Origin: Mesorhizobium sp. 65-26
Lineage (GTDB): Bacteria; Pseudomonadota; Alphaproteobacteria; Rhizobiales; Rhizobiaceae
NCBI GenBank assembly: GCA_001899205.1
Contig: MKVL01000001.1
Span: 1 to 64,000, forward strand
Direction: 5' to 3'
Length of the DNA: 64,000 nucleotides
This document shows positions 1 to 9,238 of the stretch, piece by piece; position 1 is the stretch's first letter, and every line of letters begins with the position of its first letter. The notes below the pieces were generated by a model. It did not search any database and was not told the origin of the DNA. It saw only the letters and a list, made by a program, of their open reading frames with translations. Made by a program: the position numbers and the translations under genes.

Positions 1-88
1 CGCAGGTCGGGATATAGACGCCAGCATTGGCAAGGGTCGGGGCGATGGCCGCGCCAAGCGCGATGGCCGTGACGATGATCTTCTTCAT
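1..88 (-). CDS. Small secreted Cys-containing peptide, copy 1 (3' part cut by window edge)
   Basis: This is the first 29 codons of a small secreted protein, read leftward from the ATG at 88 and cut by the window edge. It begins MKKIIVTAIALGAAIAPTLA and continues to a predicted signal-peptidase site after Ala-Asn-Ala, followed by GVYIPTC. It matches the neighbouring copy at 176-331 at 86 of 88 bases; one change is silent and one swaps Ile for Val. The near identity continues about 15 bases upstream of the start, so the ribosome-binding region was copied too. I do not recognise the family and cannot give a function. Confidence 0.6.
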   Translation of the reverse strand, partial: MKKIIVTAIALGAAIAPTLANAGVYIPTC

Positions 89-175
89 TGCTGTTCTCCA
101 CTTCCTATGATCCGAATTGCCGCATTGGCTGTGGGCTATCGGAGGTGATTGTAGCTGTTTAAAGATTTGTACTTT

Positions 176-331
176 CTAGCCGCAGATGTACTGCTGAACA
201 TAAACCCAGGCGAAGCCATTCCAAACGAGGTTGGTGTAGTAACCGCAGGTCGGGATATAGACACCAGCATTGGCAAGGGTCGGGGCGATGGCCGCGCCAA
301 GCGCGATGGCCGTGATGATGATCTTCTTCAT
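176..331 (-). CDS. Small secreted Cys-containing peptide, copy 2 (51 aa)
   Basis: This 51-residue protein starts at the ATG at 331, which matches copy 1, rather than at an upstream in-frame codon at 391. Residues 1-22 form a clear signal peptide (Lys-Lys, hydrophobic core, Ala-Asn-Ala). The predicted mature part is only 29 residues, starts GVYIPTCGYY, ends YVQQYICG, has two cysteines and is rich in Tyr and Trp. The two cysteines could form one disulfide in the periplasm or outside the cell. It lies 243 bases from copy 1 in the same orientation, so the pair is a recent tandem duplication. An AT-rich XRE regulator is divergently encoded next to it. The function is unknown; a secreted effector or surface peptide is only a guess. 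Confidence 0.6.
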   Translation of the reverse strand: MKKIIITAIALGAAIAPTLANAGVYIPTCGYYTNLVWNGFAWVYVQQYICG

Positions 332-579
332 TGCTGTTCTCCACTTTGTCTTTAATGGCGTTGGCGGCGCCTGGTTGCTTTCTCCTCTCACCGAGGATGG
401 TTATAGTTTTAACCGGCGAATTTTCTTCCGGGAACGGCACTACAGCGGCAGATGTCGGTAATGGGGCGCCGGTAATTTTCCGCAACCGGCGCGGACGTTA
501 ACCATTTGGTATTTTCTGGAAAATCCGGAAAAGAAGTGGAATATTGGCAGCCGAGTTTTTCCGGTATGGGGGCGACCGT

Positions 580-1374
580 ATGGACGGTTCTAACGCAGAT
601 GATCGCATTCGGCTCGGCCAGCGGATCGATTTGGCTCGCAAGGCGCAGGGTCTCTCCTATGTGATGCTCGCACAACGCACTGGATATGATGAACGCACAA
701 TCCGTAACGTCACCAAGGGACAGCCTACGAGAGTTTCAACCGTGTCGGAGATCTGTCAGGCGCTGAATATTTCACCGAATGGGCCGGTCGAGACGAATTC
801 TGATATTTTGGTATCAGATGATGATCATGGAAGTTATTCATTCACGCAATGCGACGATTATATAGGATATTACTATGCTACAAGGAGGAGTTTTAGCATT
901 AGAGGGAATTTGGTAAGGTCAATATACGAGCTGTTTTGGTCCAATAAAAGAAATTGCCTGTGCTTCAAGGAAATTCAAAAATTTACCTCAGAGAAATTCG
1001 GTAAAGTAATTGATTTTAGCCAATCGGGCGAGGTGTATATAAGTAAAAATACTGGTTTATTTCATTTTCAAACTGTATCTGATGGGGCGATACGGTTAAT
1101 AACTCTTACTAGGTTGAGGATGGACGACAAAACTATGAATGGTATTGTTCTAACTCAGTCGCCTGAATCATTTTACTATAAGCCATCGATCTCTCCTATC
1201 TTCCTACAGAAGGCGGATGCCACATGTACGCTTGAAGAGCTTGCGGAAGGTGTTAGGTCGATGTCTCCCGACGAAACCGAGCACAAATATGCCAACGAAT
1301 ATCTCATGGAGATAGAGAGAAACATTGGCCTTTTCGCTACGGGCGATATGCCGTCCGACCGTAGAAGGTCGTAA
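580..1374 (+). CDS. XRE-family helix-turn-helix regulator with AT-rich C-terminal domain
   Basis: This 264-residue protein has an N-terminal XRE-type helix-turn-helix (about residues 8-60), with the LAQRTGYDERTIRNVTKGQ pattern and a typical helix-5 segment (VSTVSEICQALNIS). The remaining 190 residues are rich in Tyr, Phe, Ser, Lys and Asn and match no domain I can name; they may sense a ligand. The ATG at 580 is preferred over an upstream TTG at 544 because a GGGGGCG stretch lies just before it. Base composition drops sharply towards AT in the C-terminal half, unlike every neighbour, which suggests horizontal transfer. It faces away from the duplicated secreted peptides and could regulate them, but no operator was identified. 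Confidence 0.75.
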   Translation: MDGSNADDRIRLGQRIDLARKAQGLSYVMLAQRTGYDERTIRNVTKGQPTRVSTVSEICQALNISPNGPVETNSDILVSDDDHGSYSFTQCDDYIGYYYATRRSFSIRGNLVRSIYELFWSNKRNCLCFKEIQKFTSEKFGKVIDFSQSGEVYISKNTGLFHFQTVSDGAIRLITLTRLRMDDKTMNGIVLTQSPESFYYKPSISPIFLQKADATCTLEELAEGVRSMSPDETEHKYANEYLMEIERNIGLFATGDMPSDRRRS

Positions 1375-1405
1375 GAGGCACATCTAGTTTAGCTAGCGGG
1401 ATAGC

Positions 1406-1639
1406 CTAGCCGCGCCGGCGCAGGTCGGGATTGGCCTCGATCTCGCGCTGGAGCGAGACCGACGCGCTGACGTAGGGCTCCTGCCTGGCGACACTCCAGT
1501 ATTTGAGCTCGTCAAGCGCGATGCTCTCGCCTGTAACGGCGCAACGCACGAACGATCCCGGACTGGTGACCTGGAAATCGCCATCGAGATAGCGGATACG
1601 GGCTTCTTTGCCGCCAGGGCCTTCGAAACGGTTCATCAT
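1406..1639 (-). CDS. DUF2093 family protein
   Basis: This 77-residue protein has the features I associate with the alphaproteobacterial DUF2093 family: an N-terminal MNRFEGPGG segment, the IRYLDGDFQV strand, CAVTG, and the LDELKYWSVARQEPY block. The family is short, cytoplasmic and of unknown role. There are two adjacent ATG codons (1639 and 1636); either may be the start. It is encoded on the opposite strand to the XRE gene and converges on it with a gap of about 30 bases. The family call rests on remembered sequence patterns, not a search. Confidence 0.8.
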   Translation of the reverse strand: MMNRFEGPGGKEARIRYLDGDFQVTSPGSFVRCAVTGESIALDELKYWSVARQEPYVSASVSLQREIEANPDLRRRG

Positions 1640-1782
1640 GCAGCGGCGCCGAGGTTCATGGTGATCTCAACGCCACAAATCGCGCGGGAGGTCAAGCTTG
1701 CCAGCGCACACAGTTCGCGCCGATCTGGTCGGTTTCGTGGCGTGGTGCGGCGCGTAAGCCGGCGAAACAGCATGTTGCGGTC

Positions 1783-2709
1783 CTATTGTTCCGCCTCCAG
1801 GAATGCCTCGACGGCTTCCGGCGCCAGGCCGGCCTGGGCGGCGATGCGTCGCGCAAGGTCGGCCGCCGCCGCGCGCGGTCGCCCGGTCGGACGGTCGAGC
1901 CAGTAGGAAACCGGATTGAGAACGACGCGGTTGTCGACGGCGACGACGCGGCCGGCGTCCAGCTGGTCCTGCGTCAGCGGTGGCCGTGCCAAGGCGATGC
2001 CCAACCCGTGCGCCGCCGCGTCGAGCACCAGATTGTAGTCCTCGAAACGGCGGTCGTGCGGGCGAGGGCGGTAGTCCATGTCGCGCGCGGCGAACCATGC
2101 CCGCCAGCCAGACGCGTCGGAATCGTTGATCAGCGGATACTTCAGCAGCCGCGCCGGATCGCCCTTGCCGATTTCCGTCGCAAGGCCGGGTGAGGCGATG
2201 GGAAAGATGTGTTCCTCGAACAGGCGAACCGAAACCCGCCCCGGAATGCGGCCGCGTCCGCAGCGCACCGAAAGGTCGATGCCCTCGTCGGCGAGGTCCG
2301 CCTGGCGGTTGTCGACGTCGAGCACGATGCGCAGGCGGGTGGGGTTGTTCTCGAGCGCCGCCATGCGCGGCATCAGCCACAGGCCGCTCACCGAGGGGAT
2401 GGAGGCGAGCCGCACCACGGCGGTGCCGCGTGGCTCCACCCAACGATCCGAATTGACGGAGATGAGCGCGAATGCCTCGGTGGTGCGCAGATGCAGGCGG
2501 TTGCCCTCGATGGTCAGCGAGACACCGCGTGCGTTGCGCTCGAACACCTTCAACCCCAGCCAGCTTTCCAGCTTGGCGATCTGCCGGCTGATGGCGCCGT
2601 GGGTCAGGTTGAGCTTCTCGGCCGCGGCGGAGAAACTTCCCGTACGCGCGGCGGCGTCGAAGGCGCGCAATGTCTCCAGCGGCAGCATCTGGTCCGAGCT
2701 GTGATCCAT
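1783..2709 (-). CDS. LysR-family transcriptional regulator (GcvA-like)
   Basis: This 308-residue protein has an N-terminal winged helix-turn-helix (about residues 10-68, LETLRAFDAAARTGSFSAAA, then LTHGAISRQIAKLE) and a LysR substrate-binding domain to the C-terminus. It resembles the GcvA branch, with the typical LWLMPR and DLSVRCG segments. The start is the ATG at 2709, because a much longer open frame upstream of it lies antisense to the exporter gene. It is divergent from the DMT transporter at 2800 with a 90-base gap, the usual arrangement for a LysR protein controlling its neighbour. The effector is unknown. Confidence 0.88.
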   Translation of the reverse strand: MDHSSDQMLPLETLRAFDAAARTGSFSAAAEKLNLTHGAISRQIAKLESWLGLKVFERNARGVSLTIEGNRLHLRTTEAFALISVNSDRWVEPRGTAVVRLASIPSVSGLWLMPRMAALENNPTRLRIVLDVDNRQADLADEGIDLSVRCGRGRIPGRVSVRLFEEHIFPIASPGLATEIGKGDPARLLKYPLINDSDASGWRAWFAARDMDYRPRPHDRRFEDYNLVLDAAAHGLGIALARPPLTQDQLDAGRVVAVDNRVVLNPVSYWLDRPTGRPRAAAADLARRIAAQAGLAPEAVEAFLEAEQ

Positions 2710-2799
2710 GCTCACAGGTGAGCCTCGATTTGGTCGTTTGTCAATCGGCCGGCAATGGCGTTTTGTCCTGCCATGGCACTGAAGGACGAGGACACGGCT

Positions 2800-3693
2800 A
2801 TGAGCGCTTACACCGGCACGATGACCCAGCCGCAAAGGATGGACACGACGGCGGCGATCGCCGTGGCGCTCACGGTGATCGGCTGGGCCTCCGCCTTCCC
2901 GGCGATCCGCGCGGGCCTCGCCGCCTTCCAGCCATTGGAACTCGGGGCGCTGCGCTTCGCCATAGCCGCTGTGCCGGGAGCGATCTATCTGGCCGTCAAG
3001 CGCCCGGCAATGCCGAGGCTCGGCGAGGCCTGGCGGTTCGCCTTCGGCGGCGCCATCTTCGTCGCGCTCTACACGGCCATGCTCAATTTCGGCGAGTTGA
3101 CCGTCTCGGCCGGCGCGGCCGGCTTCATCATCAACGTCAGCCCGATCTTCACCGCCATCATGGCGATGGCGCTGCTCGGCGAGCGCTTTTCGGGCATGGC
3201 CTGGGTGGGCACCGCCATCTCCTTCGCGGGTATCGGCATCATCGCCACTGCCGATGGGCATGGCCTTCATTTCAACGCCGGCGCGCTGCTGGTGCTGGGC
3301 TCCGCCCTGTGTTCTGCCGTCAACACCATTGTCCAGAAGCCGCTTTTCGCCCGCCACCATCCGCTGACCATCGCTGCCTCCAACATGGTGCTGGGCGCGC
3401 TGTGCCTGTCGCCTTTCCTGCCGGAAGCCCTCTCGCAGGCCGCCGTCGCCGATACCGCCGGCCTTGGCGCCGTCATCTATCTCGGCATCGTGCCTTCGAT
3501 GATCGCCTACGCCGCCTGGGCGACGGCGCTGTCGCGGCTGCCCGCCGCGCGTGCCTCGAACTTCCTCTACCTGGTTTCGCCGATGTCGGCCCTGATCGGC
3601 TTCTTCTGGCTGGGCGAGGTGCCGTCGCTGCTCGGCATCCTCGGCGGCGTGCTGGCGCTGGGTGGCGTCATCGTGGTGAACTTGAAGCGCTGA
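2800..3693 (+). CDS. EamA/DMT superfamily inner-membrane transporter
   Basis: This protein of about 297 residues is made of two repeated EamA domains, with roughly ten hydrophobic segments in total. The first segment is AAIAVALTVIGWASAFPAIR, and the second repeat begins near residue 155. Members of the drug/metabolite transporter superfamily usually export amino acids or other small metabolites. The ATG at 2800 is chosen over one at 2755 because a GAAGGACGAGGA ribosome-binding stretch lies 7-8 bases upstream. A divergent LysR gene 90 bases away is its likely regulator. The substrate cannot be told from sequence. Confidence 0.85.
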   Translation: MSAYTGTMTQPQRMDTTAAIAVALTVIGWASAFPAIRAGLAAFQPLELGALRFAIAAVPGAIYLAVKRPAMPRLGEAWRFAFGGAIFVALYTAMLNFGELTVSAGAAGFIINVSPIFTAIMAMALLGERFSGMAWVGTAISFAGIGIIATADGHGLHFNAGALLVLGSALCSAVNTIVQKPLFARHHPLTIAASNMVLGALCLSPFLPEALSQAAVADTAGLGAVIYLGIVPSMIAYAAWATALSRLPAARASNFLYLVSPMSALIGFFWLGEVPSLLGILGGVLALGGVIVVNLKR

Positions 3694-3707
3694 AACAAAA
3701 GCTTGGA

Positions 3708-3736
3708 GCAGTTTCCGGACTCAGTACGGGAACTGC
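3708..3736 (+). terminator. Hairpin after the DMT exporter
   Basis: GCAGTTTCCG at 3708-3717 pairs with CGGGAACTGC at 3727-3736, with one G-U pair and a 9-base loop, 15 bases after the exporter stop codon. There is no T-run, so intrinsic termination is uncertain. Confidence 0.4.
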
Positions 3737-3802
3737 GAAGCCCTATGCAGACACCCGCCCGGATGATGGCTATGCTGCCCACCTTGGCGGGTGGGGCATT
3801 GA

Positions 3803-4564
3803 ATGGGAAGACGGTTCATCCTGGCGATTGCCTGCGTTCTTTCGCTGGCTGGAAAAGCCGCAGCCGGCTGGTATCGGGTCGAAAACTACGAGGGTTCCAT
3901 CGGCTCCGCCTCGGTCCATCTGTCCCTGCAGAGATATGACGGCTTTGGCAGCGGTATTACGGTCGAAGGAAGTTATTTTTACGACGCGAAACAGAGGCCG
4001 ATTGCCTTGTACGGCAAGATCGACGGCAGCAGTCTTTCTCTTTGCGAGATCACGGACGACAAGGAGTTCGACCGGGTGCTGGTCGTCGGGTCAAAGACGC
4101 ATGTCGACACCAAAGGCTGCCCGTTTTCACTTGAGGTCGGTGAAGACGGCGCGACCGGAAGCTGGAACAAAGGCGCGGACAAACACCCCGTCACCTTGAA
4201 GAAGGTCGCAAGCCTCGACGACACCGGCGATCTGAAGCTCGATGGAGTGGTCCAAATCCCGTTTTGGGCGGAGACGGCAACAGAGCGGTTTGCCGGCATC
4301 TACACGAAATCCGACGCCGGCATCTGCATGACGAAGCTGCAGGTCATCAACAAGAAGAAAAGCAAGGTCGTTCAGGAAATCGGCTTCGATGACCCGGACT
4401 GCAACGCCGGCATGCTGATGACCCCCATCTACATGAACGTCCAGAAATGGGTGGAAGGCGGCAAGGACGTCATTTCGGTCAATTTTCGCGGCGGCGGCGC
4501 CGGCTCCATGGAGGACTATGGTCTTTCGCCCAAAACCGGGAAGTACCACAAACTGGAGAATTGA
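3803..4564 (+). CDS. Secreted hypothetical protein (253 aa)
   Basis: This 253-residue protein has a signal peptide (MGRRFILAIACVLSLAGKAA, cut likely after Ala-Ala-Ala) and then a soluble periplasmic part. The mature region shows weak internal repetition: two blocks of short strands, one ending near KKVAS and the other in KYHKLEN, with paired cysteines (SLCEIT, KGCPF, GICM, DDPDCNAG). I do not recognise the family. It stands alone on the plus strand between the DMT exporter and mutL; it converges on mutL with a gap of 28 bases. Coding quality is good, with high-GC third positions. Confidence 0.7.
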   Translation: MGRRFILAIACVLSLAGKAAAGWYRVENYEGSIGSASVHLSLQRYDGFGSGITVEGSYFYDAKQRPIALYGKIDGSSLSLCEITDDKEFDRVLVVGSKTHVDTKGCPFSLEVGEDGATGSWNKGADKHPVTLKKVASLDDTGDLKLDGVVQIPFWAETATERFAGIYTKSDAGICMTKLQVINKKKSKVVQEIGFDDPDCNAGMLMTPIYMNVQKWVEGGKDVISVNFRGGGAGSMEDYGLSPKTGKYHKLEN

Positions 4565-4592
4565 GCGCGTTGGCCAATTCCCTGGGGAGCGC

Positions 4593-6467
4593 TCACCGCC
4601 GCCCGAACAGGCGCTCGATGTCGGCGAGCTTGAGTTCGATATAGGTCGGCCGGCCATGATTGCAGGTGCCGGAACCGGGCGTCGCTTCCATCTGGCGCAG
4701 CAGCGCGTTCATCTCTTCCGCCCTGAGCAGGCGACCCGAGCGCACCGAGCCGTGGCAGGCCATGGTCGCGGCGATCTTGTCGAGTTTTTCCTTCAGCGTC
4801 TCGACCGTGTCGTTGTCGGCGATCTCATCGGCGAGGTCGCGCACGAGCTGCTGGACGTTGGTCTCGCCCAGCATCGACGGTGTCTCGCGCACCGCGACCG
4901 CGCCGGGGCCGAAACGTTCCAGGCCAAGGCCGAATTTGGCGAGGGTTTCGGCGTTCAGGGCGAGCCGCTCGGCATCTTCCTCCGGCAGGTCGACGATTTC
5001 GGGCAGCAGCAGCATCTGCGAGGGCACCGCGCGCGAGTGCAGCGCGTTCTTGAGGGCCTCATAGACGAGCCGTTCATGGGCGGCATGCTGGTCGACGATG
5101 ACAAGGGAATCCCTGGTCTGCGCGACGATATAGTTCTCGTGCACCTGCGCGCGCGCGGCGCCCAGCGTCAGCCCGAGCAGCGCTTCCGCCGGCGCGCTTT
5201 CGCCGGCCCGCGCATCGGCACTGGCGAGCGGGCCGGTGTCGAGCGCGGCCTGATCGTTCTCCCCGAAGCCGCCGAACCCCGGCGCCCTCGGTTCGAAATC
5301 CATATCCAGCGGACGCTGGGGCGAACGTGCCGGGTCGAAGCCGGCAAAGGCCGAAGGGCGATAGGCCGCTTCGTAGCTTCGGTGGTCGCCGGTCGGGCCG
5401 GGATGCCCATAGGAGGCGCCGCCGGGACGGAACGCCGCCATCATGCCCGCAGCCCCGGTTGTCGCCGCCCGGATGCCGGCGCCGGCCAGCGCCTGGCGGA
5501 TGGCGCCGACGATCAGGCCGCGAACCAGCCCCGGATCGCGGAAGCGGACGTCGGCCTTGGCCGGGTGGACGTTGACGTCGACGGTGGCCGGGTCGAGCGT
5601 CAGGAACAGCACCGTGACGGCATGCCTGTCGCGCGGCAGCACGTCGGCGAAGGCGCCGCGGATGGCGCTGGCGATCAGCTTGTCGCGCACCGGCCTTCCG
5701 TTGACATAGGCGTATTGCTGCAGCGCGTTGGCTCGGGTGAAGGACGGGATCGAGACGTGTCCGGCCAGGTGCACGCCGTCGCGCGTCGCGTCGATGGCGA
5801 TGGAATTGGCGGGAAAGTCGGTGCCCATGACCTGTGCCACGCGCGACAGCCGCCCGTCGGGACTGTCCTCGGTCGCCGGCAACTCCAGCGTCGATCGGTC
5901 GGGACCGGCCAGCGTGAAGCGCACGGCCGGAAAGGCGATGGCGATACGTTTGACCACGTCGCTGGTGGCCGCGCTTTCGGCGCGCTCGCCCTTCATGAAT
6001 TTGAGTCGGGCAGGGGTGGCGAAGAACAGGTCGCGCACCTCGACGGTGGTTCCGCGATTGGCGGCCGCCGGCTTGACGGCCGAGACGCGGCCGCCCTCGA
6101 TGCCGATCTCCGCCGCGCTGTCGCCGCTTGCCGTGCGCGAGCGGATCGACAGGCGTGACACCGAGCCGATGGACGGCAGCGCCTCGCCCCGGAAGCCCAG
6201 CGAACGGATGTCGTGTATGTCCTCGGCGAGCTTTGAGGTGCAGTGGCGCGCGATGGCCAGCGCCAATTCCTGTTCTGGAATGCCCGAGCCGTCATCCGTG
6301 ACGCGGATCAGATTGAGCCCGCCGCCGGCGGTGACGACCTCGACACGCGAGGCGCCCGCGTCGAGCGCGTTCTCGACCAGTTCCTTGACCACGCTCGCCG
6401 GACGCTCGATGACCTCGCCCGCGGCGATCTGGTTGATCATCGTTTCGGAAAGCTGGCGAATGGGCAT
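4593..6467 (-). CDS. mutL: DNA mismatch repair protein MutL (endonuclease type)
   Basis: This 624-residue MutL couples mismatch recognition by MutS to strand incision. The N-terminal GHKL ATPase domain is complete: [11 protein letters not shown] near residue 36, DDGSGI near residue 60, and [13 protein letters not shown] near residue 93. The linker (about residues 335-420) is Pro/Gly-rich. The C-terminal domain has the nuclease motif [12 protein letters not shown] near residue 457 together with ACHGSVR and CNHGRP. This set marks MutL proteins from bacteria lacking MutH, where MutL itself nicks the strand. The ATG at 6467 gives the standard MPIRQL start. It is monocistronic here and lies opposite its neighbour. 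Confidence 0.97.
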   Translation of the reverse strand: MPIRQLSETMINQIAAGEVIERPASVVKELVENALDAGASRVEVVTAGGGLNLIRVTDDGSGIPEQELALAIARHCTSKLAEDIHDIRSLGFRGEALPSIGSVSRLSIRSRTASGDSAAEIGIEGGRVSAVKPAAANRGTTVEVRDLFFATPARLKFMKGERAESAATSDVVKRIAIAFPAVRFTLAGPDRSTLELPATEDSPDGRLSRVAQVMGTDFPANSIAIDATRDGVHLAGHVSIPSFTRANALQQYAYVNGRPVRDKLIASAIRGAFADVLPRDRHAVTVLFLTLDPATVDVNVHPAKADVRFRDPGLVRGLIVGAIRQALAGAGIRAATTGAAGMMAAFRPGGASYGHPGPTGDHRSYEAAYRPSAFAGFDPARSPQRPLDMDFEPRAPGFGGFGENDQAALDTGPLASADARAGESAPAEALLGLTLGAARAQVHENYIVAQTRDSLVIVDQHAAHERLVYEALKNALHSRAVPSQMLLLPEIVDLPEEDAERLALNAETLAKFGLGLERFGPGAVAVRETPSMLGETNVQQLVRDLADEIADNDTVETLKEKLDKIAATMACHGSVRSGRLLRAEEMNALLRQMEATPGSGTCNHGRPTYIELKLADIERLFGRR

Positions 6468-6650
6468 CCGACGATTATAGGCGGATTCGAACGGTCAGGG
6501 GGAGAGGTCAACGACGTTGGCAACAGCGAAAGCGGTCATCGAGGATTGCGAGTCCTGCGGGCCGGATGATGTTTCGAAAACAAAGCCTTACAGCGACGTT
6601 GCGATTCTGTTGTCGAGGAGTGCTTCCTTCGGCCACACGCGTGGTTGAGT

Positions 6651-7553
6651 TTACGCCTGCGCCACGAGCCAATCCCTCACTTTGCGCGCATTGTCGCTGA
6701 GTTCCCGGTTCTTCGGCCAGACCACGTAGAACGCCTTGCCGGTCCTGAGCACGTGATCCGTCACCGGCACGAGCAGCCCCGACGCCAGCAGCCGCTCGGC
6801 AAGGTGGCGCCAGCCCAGCGCGATGCCCTGGCCCTCCATGACGCCCTGGATGACCAGCCCGTAGTCGTTGATGCGCAGGCCGCGCTCGGCATTGCTGAGG
6901 CTGGCGCCGGCGGATCTGAACCATTCGTCCCAGCTTGCGGCCTCCCGATAAGGCTCCTCGAGATGGATCAGCCGGTGCGCTGCGAGTTCCCGCACGGTGC
7001 CTGGCATGCCGAATTTCGCCAGATAGCTCGGGCCGGCGACGGGGAAGATTTCCTCATCGGCGAGCGGCAGCGAATGATAGTCCGGCCAGTCCCTGGGCTC
7101 GCCGCCACGCACGGCGAGCGGGATGCCCTCGGCGATGATGTCGAGGTCGCGGTCGGCGGTCTGGATCCGCAGGTCGATGCCGGGCAGTTCGTCGCGGAAC
7201 TGCTGCAGGCGCGGCATCATCCAGAATGAGCCGAAGGCAGTCGAGGCGGCGACCGTCACATGCCCGCCCGTGGCCTGCAGGCGCAGGTCCTCGGCCGACT
7301 TGCGGATATGGGACAGGCCAAGCGAGACATCGGCGTGAAAGCGCTCGCCGGCCTCCGTCAGCAACACCTGGCGGTGCCGGCGCTGGAACAGCGTGGCGCC
7401 AAGCTGTTCCTCGAGCCCCCGGATTGCATAGGAGACCGCCGCCTGGGTCATGCCGAGCTCGCGTCCGGCCGCCGTGAAGCTCGACAGCCGGCCGGCCGCC
7501 TCGAAGACGATCAGGCTGCCGGCGGAAGGCAGGAGGTGGCGCAGGCTTCGCAT
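6651..7553 (-). CDS. LysR-family regulator divergent from the MttB-like gene
   Basis: This 300-residue regulator has a winged helix-turn-helix at residues 8-66 (SLIVFEAAGRLSSFTAAGRE, then MTQAAVSYAIRGLEEQL) and a substrate-binding domain with the GcvA-type FWMMPRLQQF strand. It is transcribed away from the MttB-family gene, with 91 bases between the two start codons. An inverted repeat in that gap overlaps its own start codon, which fits autoregulation plus control of the methyltransferase and solute-binding protein genes. A quaternary amine or related compound is a reasonable inferred effector. Confidence 0.88.
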   Translation of the reverse strand: MRSLRHLLPSAGSLIVFEAAGRLSSFTAAGRELGMTQAAVSYAIRGLEEQLGATLFQRRHRQVLLTEAGERFHADVSLGLSHIRKSAEDLRLQATGGHVTVAASTAFGSFWMMPRLQQFRDELPGIDLRIQTADRDLDIIAEGIPLAVRGGEPRDWPDYHSLPLADEEIFPVAGPSYLAKFGMPGTVRELAAHRLIHLEEPYREAASWDEWFRSAGASLSNAERGLRINDYGLVIQGVMEGQGIALGWRHLAERLLASGLLVPVTDHVLRTGKAFYVVWPKNRELSDNARKVRDWLVAQA

Positions 7554-7566
7554 AAATGCAGCTTAT
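7552..7566. promoter_or_regulatory. Possible LysR operator between lysR and the MttB-like gene
   Basis: ATAAATGCAGCTTAT carries the inverted ends ATAA and TTAT and fits the T-N11-A form of LysR sites. It overlaps the ATG of the lysR gene (7551-7553) and lies 79 bases before the methyltransferase start. This is a pattern match only. Confidence 0.35.
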
Positions 7567-7644
7567 ACAAAAGATCAGGATTTTCCAGCGTCACAGCCAT
7601 ATGCCGCCTCGCTAGTTTGACACTGACAAGAGGATTGAATTGCC

Positions 7645-9195
7645 ATGAATGCACCGGCCGCCGAAGTGACCGAACAGACCCATCGCCGCAGCGGCGGCCG
7701 CCTCGGGCGCAAGGCCCTCAGGGGCGCTCCTATCGCGTCGTTCCCGACGCTGGTGCGCAAGATTCCGGTCTATCAGATGGTTCCCGACGAAGCGGTGGAA
7801 CTCATCCATCAGGAATCGCTCGCCATCCTCGAGGAGGTCGGCTGCGAGTTCCGCGACGACGAGGCGATCGACATCTGGAAGGCGGCGGGGGCCGACGTCA
7901 GGGAAACACGTGTCCGCATCGACCGCGCGCTGCTTATGGAACTGGTATCGAAGGTCCCGCCGGAATTCACGCTCAATGCGCGCAACCCGCAACGCTCTGT
8001 CCGCGTCGGCGGCGACAACTCGATCTTCGTGCCGATGTACGGCGCGCCTTACGTGCGCGATCTCGACAATGTGAGGCGGTACGGCACGCTCGCCGACCTC
8101 AACAATTTCCACAAGCTGGCCTACATGTCGCCAGCGCTGCATTCGTCGAGCTCGATCGTCTGCGAGCCGATGGAGATTGCGGTGCCGAAGCGCCACCTGC
8201 ACATCATCCATTCGGCGCTCAAATATTCCGACAAGCCGTTCATGGGCATCGTCACCTCCAGGGAGCGCGCGGAAGACACGATGGCGATGGCGGGCGTCGT
8301 CTTCGGCGAGGAATTCGTTCGTGACAATCCGGTGCTGGTGTCGGTGACCAACTGCAACTCGCCGCTGGTCTGGGATGCCACCATGCTGGACGCGATGAAG
8401 GTCTACGCGCGCAACAACCAGCCGCTGATCCTGGCGCCCTTCGCCCTTTGCGGCGCTTCTACCGCCGCTTCAGCCGTCGGCGCCGTGGCGCAGGTCAACG
8501 CCGAGGCGCTCGCCGGCGTCGCGTTCACGCAACTGCTGCGTCCCGGCTCGCCGCAGCTCTACGGCCAGTTCATGGTGACGGTCGACATGAAGACCGGTGC
8601 GCCCATGGGCGGCACGCCGGAAGCAGCCCAGATGATGTACCTGATGGGCGCCCTGGCGCGGAAATACAGGCTGCCGTGGCGCACATCGGGCTTCCATGTC
8701 GGCTCGAAGCTGAACGACGCCCAGTCCGGCTACGAGGCAAACATGCTCATGCATGCCGCGATCCTGTCCGGCGCCAACTATATCTGGCACTCGGCAGGAT
8801 GGCTGGAGGCGGGCCTCACTTGCGGCTACTCCAAGTTCGCAACCGACTGCGAGCAGCTTGTCGGCTGGTATAAATATGCCGGCGGTCTTCCCTTCGATGA
8901 CTTCAAGGACGCCATGGCGGCGATCCGCGAAGTCGGTCCGCAAGGCCATTTCCTCGGCACCCAGCACACGCTCGAGCATTTCGAGCGCGCCTTCTTCATG
9001 CCCAGCATCATGGACTTCAACTCGTTCGAGCAGTGGAGCGCCGAGGGGGCAAAGGACCATGATACGCGCGGCATCGAGAAGGCTCGCAACATGCTGGCCG
9101 ACTATGAGGAGCCGAAGCTCGACGAGGGCATTGCGGAAGGTCTCAGGGATTTGATCGCGCGGCGAGAGGAGAAGCTGCCCGACAGCGTTAGTTGA
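7645..9195 (+). CDS. MttB/trimethylamine methyltransferase family protein (non-pyrrolysine)
   Basis: This 516-residue protein belongs to the MttB superfamily. The family signatures are the N-terminal helix block [21 protein letters not shown], the central [10 protein letters not shown] and QPLILAPF segments, and the barrel segment [14 protein letters not shown]. No in-frame TAG is present, so it is a non-pyrrolysine member; characterised relatives demethylate glycine betaine and similar quaternary amines with a corrinoid protein. No corrinoid protein or RamA-type activator gene is visible in the window, so the partner must be elsewhere or the reaction differs. A divergent LysR gene lies upstream and a solute-binding protein follows after 43 bases, suggesting uptake and use of one quaternary amine. 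Confidence 0.88.
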   Translation: MNAPAAEVTEQTHRRSGGRLGRKALRGAPIASFPTLVRKIPVYQMVPDEAVELIHQESLAILEEVGCEFRDDEAIDIWKAAGADVRETRVRIDRALLMELVSKVPPEFTLNARNPQRSVRVGGDNSIFVPMYGAPYVRDLDNVRRYGTLADLNNFHKLAYMSPALHSSSSIVCEPMEIAVPKRHLHIIHSALKYSDKPFMGIVTSRERAEDTMAMAGVVFGEEFVRDNPVLVSVTNCNSPLVWDATMLDAMKVYARNNQPLILAPFALCGASTAASAVGAVAQVNAEALAGVAFTQLLRPGSPQLYGQFMVTVDMKTGAPMGGTPEAAQMMYLMGALARKYRLPWRTSGFHVGSKLNDAQSGYEANMLMHAAILSGANYIWHSAGWLEAGLTCGYSKFATDCEQLVGWYKYAGGLPFDDFKDAMAAIREVGPQGHFLGTQHTLEHFERAFFMPSIMDFNSFEQWSAEGAKDHDTRGIEKARNMLADYEEPKLDEGIAEGLRDLIARREEKLPDSVS

Positions 9196-9238
9196 AGATA
9201 GGGCGAAGACCCGCCGAGCTAAAAAGGGAGGAAGGAAG

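Noticed and set aside
2710..3360. Long N-terminal extension of the first LysR frame
   Set aside because: It lies antisense to the DMT exporter and lacks sequence typical of a regulator; the ATG at 2709 gives a normal length.
4518..6158. A 546-codon plus-strand frame opposite mutL
   Set aside because: It is the antisense shadow of mutL, whose domains are all intact on the minus strand.
7645..9195. Pyrrolysine-containing trimethylamine methyltransferase
   Set aside because: No in-frame TAG is present, so the protein is a non-pyrrolysine member.
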